A stretch of 48,033 nucleotides of DNA, from NCBI GenBank assembly GCA_000697335.1, contig JNEM01008788.1:1-48033 (forward strand). Direction: 5' to 3'. Position numbers and translations under genes: made by a program. The notes under the pieces are model-generated. The model was not told the origin of the DNA. It worked only from the letters and a program-made list of their open reading frames with translations, and did not search any database. Numbering within the stretch: position 1 is the stretch's first letter; each line of letters starts with the position of its first letter. Source of the DNA: Conidiobolus incongruus B7586 (Eukaryota; Entomophthoromycota; Entomophthoromycetes; Entomophthorales; Conidiobolaceae). This document shows positions 11,511 to 21,323 of this stretch, one piece after another.

Positions 11511-12009
11511 TTTACGATAGAATTACTTACCCTTAATATTATCCATATGCAAACATTATTTGTTATTATTTGATCTCACCCTTCCTATAGTTATATTATG
11601 AGTTTTATTTTTAGATTTTACATAAAATATTTAAAATTATAAATACTTGATTATCCATTATTATTAAAATGAATATTTACATTATATCATTGATTAATAT
11701 ATGGCATTGTAAATTGAAAAGACCATTTTAATACCCCAACAAGCTACTTATATTGAATTTATTAAATTTAATTTTGCATGTAAATTTGTTCCATATTAAT
11801 GATTAACTGAATCATTTACATTCAAATGAATTAAAATTTGATGAAAATCTTATATGCATTTTAATACCCAATTCTACTTATATTACATTATATTTGAAAT
11901 TCGAGTACTTTATTAATTTTAATGCATTAATATTAAAACATATTAAAACCTATTAAAATATTATATTAAATATAAAATATTTTTATAGACAATATAAATA
12001 TTCAATATT
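11511..12009. other. Intergenic region between convergent genes, no gene seen
   Basis: About 500 nt hold the 3' ends of NOP56 (plus) and the third SulP gene (minus). The sequence is AT-rich without open frames. It should contain both polyadenylation regions, but no single site can be chosen. Confidence 0.55.
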
Positions 12010-14094
12010 TTAGACGATATAACTATTATAATTACGGTTATGTGTATCGACTGAATAGGAATGGAATAAATCTTGTAGAGCATTTTCAACTGTATGGTGA
12101 AGATGTGTACTTCTGACTGTAAGTCCATTGTGCTCAACCATCAAATCATCCTCTTCATCATTGACTACAATACTCTCCTTCTTGGTCGTTCCGTTCTTGA
12201 TATCCTCTTCCAAATCCAATAGTCCTCCATGAACTAATTGAGGTAATATATGAGGGTGAATATGGACGAAATGGAATGGTAATTTGGCATTGGAGGGATC
12301 TCTATCAGGTGGAGTATATATATGCTGAAGAGCAGATCTCAAATCCACGAGAACTTTAATTGCTGTATAATCCAAGTATTGAACATGAAGGAAATCGAGT
12401 ATTACACCTCGCAATGGGAAGAGGTCTTCTTCATCTGAAGGAGACATTCCTGCATCATTTCTTAGTTTTTTACCCTTTTCAGCAAGATCCATGGACCAAA
12501 TCTTCCTCTCTTGATCCGTTTTTTGAGGTGGTTTGCAATTCAATAGAGCATAATCCAACATACGATCACCAAGAGCTTCTGCATTTAAGAAAAATATACT
12601 GGTAAGAGGTTGAAAAATCATGACACCATGGTTTTCATTCATTACAGATGGATATCTCTTATCGGTAGAAAAGGCGGAATGATCTGGACTACTTGTAATT
12701 GTTAAATATGGTCGAGTCAAGTAATACATCATCTTTAATAATGATAATGCGAGACTGACCAGAATACCCATTTCTGTACTTGAAAAAAAGATCACAACTA
12801 CTGCCGAAACGAAAATCACCAAATCGGATGGGCAACATAGAAGTAAATATTTATACATATGGCGGTCCTCCAGAAGATTGAGTACTGCTAAGACAACAAT
12901 CGCAGCTAATGTAGCAGTTGGCAAATAGTAAAATAAAAAGGTCAAAAACTTATAGGCGATCAATACAATAGCACCGGCCACGATATTAACCAACGGAGAT
13001 TGAACACCAGCTTGGGATTGAACGCTCGTGCTACTTAGACAACCAGCGACAGGGAAACCATGGAAGAAGGCATTCAATATATTACCTCCTCCCATCGCTA
13101 CTAATTCTTGGGATGCGTTACAAACATAACCAGACTTTTTAGACAGACTTTTCGCTAACGCAACATGTTCCAAAACCATGATTAGAATCAACGGGGCTAC
13201 CTCCGCTCCTGCTAAGGTCAAGATCTTGGTATCTAAGTTAGGCAATGCTGCCTTTAGTTCGTTAGGAATATTGCCTACAATATGAACCTTGGCATTTGGA
13301 TTGGTAGATTTAACGCCATAAACGATTAAAGTGAAAATCAATACAGCTAAGCCATTAGCAGCAAATCCAAGATACTTGAGATTCTCATATTTTTTCCTTC
13401 CAAACTTGACACTATACCTGATAATCAGCAAAAACACAATGCTACTCAATCCAATAGCAAAGTCTAGTATCCAAGTCGATCGAATATTTCGTAACATTTC
13501 CACTAAAATCATTAAAGCAGATTGATCGGTTGATACCTTTATTCCTAATATTTTGGGCAACTGCGTCACTGCAATAGTCAATGCAGCCCCGTTTACAAAC
13601 CCGATAATCACCGGATCCGGAATCAAGTCCAATATCTTTCCTAATCGCGTCACGCCCAAAACGGTAATAATGATGCCACACCAAAATGCTAGAGCACTTG
13701 CAACTTCAATTGCGCCATAGCCGTCTTTAGCCAATTCCAAGACAATTTTACCGATGCATAATCCAACAACTGCAGTGGGTCCAACGTTCAGCTCGCGACT
13801 CGTGCCTGTGAAAGCATAAAAAAACGCAGGCATAAAACATGAAGTTAAACCATATTGCATGGGCACTTCAGCTAATCCAGCATAAGCCAAAGACTGAGGA
13901 ATTAAAACCAAACTTACCGTTAATCCAGAGATAAAGTCGTTAATCAACCACTTAGGAGGATACTTGAAGATCCACGTAAAAATGGGTAAAAAACTTTGGA
14001 AATAATCTCTTGCACCCACCTTTAACTGACGTTTGTCAATCTTTATTTTGAAATCATCTTTCCAATTATTCAATGGCGAAGTATTCGCAACCAT
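12010..14094 (-). CDS. SulP-family sulfate/anion transporter with STAS domain (paralogue 3, inverted)
   Basis: One exon encodes 694 residues from the ATG at 14094. The order of parts is as in paralogue 2: a short N-terminal tail, the SulP membrane domain with VPMQYGL and VGPTAVVGL, then STAS and an acidic, histidine-containing tail. Two extra residues (KIKID versus KID) mark the N-terminus. Membrane-domain differences are spread evenly and many are synonymous, but a 508-nt block (12061-12568) is identical to paralogue 2, and a 150-nt block (13234-13383) differs at only two bases. The gene lies tail-to-tail with paralogue 2, with NOP56 between. Its promoter region differs from the others: a TATA-like element sits 57 nt before the ATG. 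Probable plasma-membrane sulfate/proton symporter. Confidence 0.9.
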   Translation of the reverse strand: MVANTSPLNNWKDDFKIKIDKRQLKVGARDYFQSFLPIFTWIFKYPPKWLINDFISGLTVSLVLIPQSLAYAGLAEVPMQYGLTSCFMPAFFYAFTGTSRELNVGPTAVVGLCIGKIVLELAKDGYGAIEVASALAFWCGIIITVLGVTRLGKILDLIPDPVIIGFVNGAALTIAVTQLPKILGIKVSTDQSALMILVEMLRNIRSTWILDFAIGLSSIVFLLIIRYSVKFGRKKYENLKYLGFAANGLAVLIFTLIVYGVKSTNPNAKVHIVGNIPNELKAALPNLDTKILTLAGAEVAPLILIMVLEHVALAKSLSKKSGYVCNASQELVAMGGGNILNAFFHGFPVAGCLSSTSVQSQAGVQSPLVNIVAGAIVLIAYKFLTFLFYYLPTATLAAIVVLAVLNLLEDRHMYKYLLLCCPSDLVIFVSAVVVIFFSSTEMGILVSLALSLLKMMYYLTRPYLTITSSPDHSAFSTDKRYPSVMNENHGVMIFQPLTSIFFLNAEALGDRMLDYALLNCKPPQKTDQERKIWSMDLAEKGKKLRNDAGMSPSDEEDLFPLRGVILDFLHVQYLDYTAIKVLVDLRSALQHIYTPPDRDPSNAKLPFHFVHIHPHILPQLVHGGLLDLEEDIKNGTTKKESIVVNDEEDDLMVEHNGLTVRSTHLHHTVENALQDLFHSYSVDTHNRNYNSYIV
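12061..12568 (-). repeat. 508-nt gene-conversion tract, copy B (inverted copy at 7861-8368)
   Basis: The reverse complement equals 7861-8368 at all 508 positions. Neither copy is longer or shorter, so the stretch has stayed the same length in both genes. Which copy was the donor cannot be told from this window alone. Confidence 0.95.
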
Positions 14095-14150
14095 TGTTTT
14101 TCCAAAATCACGTCTTGTGATATGTGATTAGAATATAAGATCATACCTAG

Positions 14151-14160
14151 GTTTATATAG
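14151..14160 (-). promoter_or_regulatory. TATA-like element of third SulP gene
   Basis: On the minus strand the sequence reads CCTATATAAACC, 57 nt before the ATG at 14094. The local sequence CCTAGG...TATAGG is less AT-rich than its surroundings, which makes this a somewhat better candidate than most TATA strings here. Confidence 0.4.
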
Positions 14161-17100
14161 GGTTTTCAATTATTACAGAAGATCTGAATAGTATTCGCTA
14201 AATCTCCCACATAACTAATAAAAATAAAAATGCAACAATTCAACTTTAAGTTGAAATTTGATATTTGATCATTAAGATATATTGGGCTATTTGGAATTGG
14301 GAGTCAAGGGTTATTACTATTAAATTTACTCCTTTTTTATAGTTGTTACCTTTATTTAGCTTATTTAAATTACACACACCTAATGTAGTCGATTTATATG
14401 GCCTAAAAATATTCTAATCTTAAGCTAAAAAATAGAGGTAATCTAATTACGTAATTCGACATAAGGGGTGATATATGTGGAACCAAAAAGAGTTTATAGC
14501 ATTATATCATACAATAAAGTTAACAAAAATTATTTGGAGGAAAGTTTATTTAATATTTGATCGAATTAAAATTTAATAACAGTAATAGGAAACAATGATT
14601 ATAAACCTTGAATTTATAGCTATTGCTATTAAGAGTTTGGTTTAAAGAGATATAATATAAGGTTTCGAGACATTACTTATGGATATTAAGCTACTGCTCA
14701 ATGTTTGTAATTCAAATTGATTATTTATAATTAAATTCTAGGTTATAACTTCTGCCAAGGTTTAATTATAAAAATTTTTATATCTCAATCAGTAAGAGTA
14801 TATTTAACCATGTTAGTGAAAACATGCAGATATTTTGAAATATTTAGTATAATTCTTCAATGATATTAAATTCTAGCTATTAATGAATAGGGATCTAGAT
14901 GTTAAATAGGTGTTTTATTTAATTAATATAATCGTTGATATTGCAATGATATTTAATCAATAAAATCATCTATGCTGTATATTGAAAATATATATTGTGA
15001 ATGAAAAGTGTTAAAATTATATACACATTAGATATTTTAATAACGGATTTTTTTTTTGAAAATTCACCAAAAAAGTAGCAGTTTTTAATATTCAACAAAA
15101 AATTATGAAATAGTGTCACTTATATATTTAAATACTTAATTTATATTTTAAATTAACTTGGTTATATATTACATTTGTTATTAAATTTTAAAGCATTAAT
15201 TAGACCAATTTTGTTCAAACTCAAATAGTGGGATATTTTTATTCTCTTTTCATGAATAAAATTGAATCTAGAATATCGATAAGTTCAATATTGATGATAT
15301 GCACAAGTCGCTTTATAATCACATATCTTATTCTTCATCTAATATAGATTCAAGTGAATTAATTAGCCAATGAAAGGATAATAAATTTCAATTTGCATAA
15401 TTCATTCAATAAACCATTAAATTTATAAAAAATCTCTTACGTGAATTTACCAAATATAGAAAACGAATTGTCTGATTATCTGATAATTTGTGTATTACCA
15501 AATGATATACAGATTTTAAAGTTTTTAACAAATTAACATTATCTTAATAATTTTTTTAATCAAAAGTATACAGAAATTGACAATTTACTCTTTACATAAT
15601 TGAATAAAATAAAGAACAATAATGTAATGAATATAATCTTGATCGATCTTTGCTGATTAATTATTTCATTTTGAGTGTTAGATAGAATTATTATTATATA
15701 ATACCTCTATTAAAATACTTGTAATTGTAAATCTATATGTATATTATTAGTTACAGCATTGACGAAATTACATTGATATTCGATGGAGGGAATATATAAT
15801 ATTTTTACTTACAATAATATAGATTTAATGGGATAAATTATAATATTTTTCAATTCTAATTAATAATTATGATTAATATATAAAAATGTTACCCACTATT
15901 CAAAAAATTTTGAACCAAATGGTACAATTCAAATTAATTTTATTATAATCTTCTTCCATAGTGAAAATGATGGAATTGGATATGAAATCATCATAAAGAA
16001 AGTCTGATTTACAAGTATAAGCGTTTATCTGCTAAAAATACATCGTAAAGTCCCTGAAAGTTTGTAAGAATTGTAGTTAAAATATTCAAAGTTAATTTTT
16101 GATAATATTATTTTGAAAAGTTCCATTTATATTTTTGATCATAAAAAGCGTATTTCACTGATAAAATTTATGCTATCATTGGATACAAATTAGACCAGAA
16201 ATGTTCCTCTGGGTAAATATTCAAGTCTTTATGATCTATATATATTAAATATTAAATCATGGGTCATCGGTGAAACCAAAATAATCAAGGTAATATTTAG
16301 GAAGGAAATATAAAATTAATAACATTGTATCTATTAATTTAAAATATAGGGTTTATAAGCCAATTAAAAACAGTTTATACATAGTTAATTAGGAAAAGTT
16401 TAAAATTATCCTCAATAACTAACACAATAAATTAGGCGAAAATTGTATTACTACAATTTGAATGAAATAAAATATTAATTTCCAAATATTAAATTGCTCA
16501 TCATATAAATTTGATAAATTTTTAGCTTTTTTTCATGAATCTTTTATTTTCAATCTGATTTAATATATATTGAACATAAAAAGAGCATCGTAGTAGAGTT
16601 TCATATTGTTCTATTTAAATTGTACAAGGAGTTAAAAATATAAAGATTTATTAATTAGACAATTTTTTTGAATTCTCGCATTTTTGAATTACCAATGAAC
16701 AACATATCTGAGATCTTGTTCAAATTAAATTATTATTTCATGTAATGAGTAATATATTTCAAATTTTCAAAACATATGAAATTCATCAATAAATGCGAAC
16801 TTGATAAACTATGATGATTTGAAGTATTTTTAAAATTATTTAATATATTGGTGTTTTATTAAAACTTGATAATTTTAAAGTGAATTGTAAAAACGTAATT
16901 CAGCTTCAACTTTTAATTGAATTATAATAAGGTCAATAAGGAATGTTTTAGAGGATAAAAATACAAAATTTGTAAAATTTATCATAATTATCAAAGATTA
17001 TAAGTCTAACATGTTATAGTGATTTTATGTCATTACAAATGATTCCAGTTCATATGATAAATAAAGTTTGATACAAGATCATATATTGATTCATCAGTAA

Positions 17101-17331
17101 AAATATGTGATTAGTGTAAAAACTCATGTAAATATGTTTATTCAACCTAATCAATAAAAGGTTAATCATTTTATTACTACAAATGGATATAAGATTAGGA
17201 TTCATATCTTGACCAAATTTGATTAATATTCGAAACTCATTGATCAACAGATGACAATAGATATACTATGCAGATACAACTGAGTCCGAAACAATATGTA
17301 TAGTAATATTTAAATAGATCAAGTGAATTTT
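14161..17331. other. Long AT-rich intergenic region, no gene seen
   Basis: About 3.2 kb between the divergent start of the third SulP gene and the 3' end of the RBM26-like gene. A 65-codon minus-strand frame at 17050-17247 has no recognisable features and is judged accidental. I see no tRNA, tandem repeat or transposon-like ends. Confidence 0.55.
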
Positions 17332-19197
17332 TTAGATTTCGGATTTTACAAGCTTTTCAGGATTAGAATCTTCTTTTTGAGCGGAATCATCGTTAACTTG
17401 GGAAATATCTCTCTTCAAGTTGGGGGTTTCCTGTGATTCGGGTTGAGATTCGGCTGTACTTTCTACAATCCAATCACCTTCCAACTGACCAACCTGCTTG
17501 TTGGAAAATGAGCGAATAGCGTTATCGGAATTGAGTCGAGAGCGGAAGCTGATCAATGCGCCGTTTCTTTCGTCACAGTCAAATTTAATTGAAACAAAAC
17601 CAGAGGCATTGGAGAAATGTTCTTCAATGATAGATTTCTGCTCTTCAGAGAATCCCCAAAGCATAAATTTACCTGGCCTTTTGTCTAATATATAAAGCTC
17701 TTGGATTTGCTCTAGAGTAAGTTTGCTAGTATCTGGAAGCGGTTTGGTTTCAACCTGAGTTTCATTATTGGATTCATCATTGTTGGTATTATCAATTAAC
17801 TGTGGTTGGCCATTACTAGATACTGATGCTTCAACTTTGTCTTCAGCAGTTTCACCAGTGGTAGGCTGAGCTGATTTTGAAGGAAACATTTTTTTCATAA
17901 ACTCTTCTGTTTCGGCAATGCGCGCATCTACCTTTTCGAGGAAAACTGTCAGCTCTACCTTGGATTCCTCGCTAAGGTCAGGCTTTTGTAAAGCTTCTGT
18001 AATGATCTTTTTTTCTTCCATGAATTTTTCAAGCAACTTTTCCTTTGATCTCTTTAGCGTTAAACGAGCTAATAAAGCTTGATTTTTCTTTTCAATCTCA
18101 GAGTTTCCATTTGCATTAGAAGTGTTGTCTGGAATATATTTGAATTCAAGAGGATTAGTTTCATCATCATACTCAATAACAGTTGATAATGAATTAAAGG
18201 CACGATTGGGTGAATCATGAGCCTTTTTGGCGCTTTCTATATCTTCGAAAGTGACTTTGGCTTGACGAAATTCAAAATGAAGCTGAATGTTTTCAATTGC
18301 TCCAAAACTTTGGAAATATTCTCGAATTTTCTCTTCGCTCAAGGAATTTATGGGTATTTTGGAAATAAATATAGTTTTACAAGGTTCTCTGTCTGTTTTT
18401 GGCAATTGAGAGTTCTGAGGAATGAAAGTGTTTGAAGTGAATGTTGGTGGAACAAATACATTGCGAAACGGATTGGATCTTCGGGGAGGTCGACTGTATT
18501 CAGTTGGGTAAGATTGAGGGGGATATGAGTGCTCTTGATAGGATGGATCATAAGGGTGATAACCGTGTGGCTCATGTGAATTTGGAGGATGGTAGAATTG
18601 GCAGTGGGCATTCGTACACTGCCCGTATTTTAAATAATATTTACATGTTTGGGATGCCTTGGGGTGGCCATAACCGTGAGAATTGGGATCGTATGGTATA
18701 TGTTGACGATTGTTTCTGTATTGTCTATAGTCATATGAGTCATTAGAACGACCTAAACGGTCATATTGCGAATCTAAATAAAAAGAAGGTTATGAATAAA
18801 GACATAAGTGAAAATCGAAATAAAACGGATACCTTTAGAATCTTTGTAAGAAAGCATTTTATGCTCACGAATATAGTTAAATAACTCTTGAACGAAAGCT
18901 GAGGTCCCTAGAAAAATAGGTAAATTTAAAATATATATATATATATATAACTAAAGGCATACCATCATGTAAGAAGTCTTGGAGTTGCACTATACAGTTA
19001 TCTCTCAATTTATATATAGGTGCCTCTTCTTTCAAAAGGGCAATAATGTACTCAGTTAATGTTTCAGGTTCAAGGTCAAACCTAGTAAAATAAAATTAAT
19101 AAATGAAATAAAAAGGACTATTAGTATATTACGATCTAGTTAACGTTTCACTTATAAAATCTTTAAGTTTTTCAGTTTTTTCTAATGATAAAGTCAT
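17332..19197 (-). CDS. RBM26/27 (Rmn1)-like CCCH zinc-finger and RRM protein
   Basis: Four exons, in transcription order 19133-19197, 18963-19081, 18833-18907 and 17332-18773, give 566 residues. Residues 1-85 form the PWI-like N-terminal fold of RBM26/27: a helix with IIALLKEEAP, then QDFLHDGTSAFVQELFNYI. A CCCH finger follows (C130, C139, C144, H148; spacing 8-4-3). An RRM covers about 219-290 with RNP-like TIFISKIP and FRQAKVTFED, then a charged coiled coil (about 310-380). A second RRM-like unit begins near 455 (FMLWGFSEEQKSIIEEHF). Human RBM26/27 and fission yeast Rmn1 act with the Mtl1-Red1 type complex that feeds nuclear RNAs to the exosome; that role here is inferred from architecture. 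The frame of the long exon runs through the finger, well upstream of its first internal ATG. Confidence 0.85.
18931..18949. repeat. AT dinucleotide microsatellite in an intron
   Basis: Nine and a half AT units lie within intron 2 of the RBM26-like gene (18908-18962), between branch and donor. Such a run is likely to vary in length among strains without touching the splice sites. Confidence 0.9.
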
Positions 19198-21323
19198 TTT
19201 TTATTTAATATATAAATATTAGTTTGAGAATAAATCCAATAATTATAACTTGAAACGAATTTCACGTATATATATAATTAGGAATTTGAGTCAAATAATA
19301 AATTTAATTATGGGATCTTTCCTTATATTAGTTCTGTTATAGGATTAATTTTTAAAAATAATCATATCTTTAATCCATTGTATATTTTAATTGCAATATG
19401 TATATAGTTTATTTGTTTTTGATTTTACAATATATCTATTTACAATGAATTTAAACGATATATTGAATACTTATTTCCACATTTTTTATAATAGATTTTT
19501 AGTAATAATATATATTTTTGAAATGAACCATTATTATGTCATATTTCAATATCATGATAGTATATATAATATATTATGAAAAGTGTATTAAATATATATT
19601 TTATTAAAATTAGCTATCAAAAAATAAAAATTAATAAAATTCCTTCATTGTACCATATTTTTTCATAACACTATATATATATATATATATTTGATTAAAT
19701 ATAAAAATTCCAAAAATCAATTAGCATTTAAAGATAATATTGGTTAATTATGTAGTCAAAAATTTTAACTCTTAAATTAAAATCAATTTGAATCTCATAA
19801 TTAATTGTTGTAACCAAAATATTTTTGATACATTATATTATTATCTGCCTAATTAAGGTATGCAATTGTAATAATTTTTGAAAAGTTAAATACAGAGATT
19901 CAATTTAAGGAACTCCATATTTGTAAATATTTGAGAGGTTGAAAATTTTAAATACTTGTATAAAATATATATTTAGCACAAATCTGTGAACTTAATATTA
20001 TATATTTAACTTGAATTCCTTATGAAGTTATTAACAGTTTGAAAAATTTATTTTAATATGATATAATTATAACCTAATCACTCTAATAACCACCTAAAAT
20101 ATCAATGTAAACATAAAATTTAAGAATTATATATATTATGATATAATAATAATCTTCAAAAATTAATTCGAGTTAATCAATATTTTGAAATATTTATTAC
20201 TGAATTTGGATAATAATTTTAATAATTTTCAATTCATTATGAGGATTATATTAATACTTTTGATATTCCAATTATTTTCAAATAAAAAAATTTGATACTC
20301 TAAATCTATCTATATTGATCATTTTTATCATTTCTTATATTTCATTGGTATTATTTTGTCATTGTTTTTTCAAGATTATGAAATTCTATACTCAAGTCCG
20401 AATAGCGTTAAAGATTCTAGTTTCATTGGATATTCTTGTTTTTAGTATAGGATCATAACAACCATATGGCTCATAAGATTATGATAATCAATTTATGAAA
20501 TATCAATATTAAGGATCTGAATCGTCTTAAGTATTTTATTATTGCTCTGAAACCTTTGAGATTTTATTTATAACTAAGTAAAATCTTATCAAATATAAAT
20601 TATTTATAAAATTGATATTAAACAATATTTATTATATCATTCTTATAATTATTGATTTTTTTATTTTTACTTTCATATTTATTAATGCTCCAAAACGATT
20701 ATGTCACTTAAAGATATTATTATATTATTAAATCCTCCCCTGTTATGATTTTTATAATAAAATCCTTTAAATCATCAATATGCAAAAAATAACACAACTA
20801 AAAAGCACTTATAAATATTTATATACCCTCGTGTCAACCAATGAAATTCGCAAATTGATGGCAAGTACCAATTTTTCTTATTAGAAATCAATTGATATCA
20901 ATATAAATCTCAGTTAAAGGTAATTTAATGCATTTACCTTTATATTGATCACTAGTTTGCAAAGTATCCTTAATATCAATATCTTGTTCAATACCATTAT
21001 TATTTACCTAAGAAGTTAATAAAGGAGGCGATCTATATTATGAACTTTTGTTTTTCTATAAATTGACTACATTTAAATCTAAAAGTATCATTATCATAAA
21101 TCAAAATCCTTATCCAATATCAAATATACTAAAATTGGACTTTCAGAAAAGTCTGATTATAAAATAATTAGCACCTTCGAATTGAATGATTTAAATAAAT
21201 TCAATCCCATATTTCGAAATAGTGGTAATTTAATATAGGTCCTGAATGCTAAATCTCAGTCCATCAACATCATTGTACATTATATTAATAAATTCAGTAT
21301 ACAAATTTGAATGATACTAAAAT
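19198..21323. other. Divergent intergenic region, no gene seen
   Basis: The 2.1 kb lie between two divergent starts, the RBM26-like gene (minus) and the SOG2-like gene (plus), so both promoters should be inside. A 62-codon frame at 19391-19579 is Tyr/Phe/Ile-rich and judged accidental. An imperfect hairpin lies at 20897-20949. A CCAAT string near 20840 is a possible promoter box for the SOG2-like gene. Confidence 0.5.
19672..19691. repeat. TA dinucleotide microsatellite
   Basis: Ten uninterrupted TA units, the longest simple repeat noticed in the window. It lies in the divergent intergenic region, about 480 nt upstream of the RBM26-like gene. Confidence 0.9.

Noticed and set aside
12360-12605. 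Histidine-rich open frame opposite the third SulP gene (also at 7827-8069 opposite the second)
   Set aside because: It is antisense to the STAS-coding region; its near-identity in both copies follows from the shared conversion tract.
19391-19579. 62-codon plus-strand open frame
   Set aside because: Composition is Tyr/Phe/Ile/Asn as expected from random AT-rich DNA; no motif or homologue recognised.
20888-21007. 39-codon minus-strand open frame with an acceptor-like CTTAG before it
   Set aside because: No upstream exon with a matching donor, no recognisable motif, and frames of this length are common in the window by chance.
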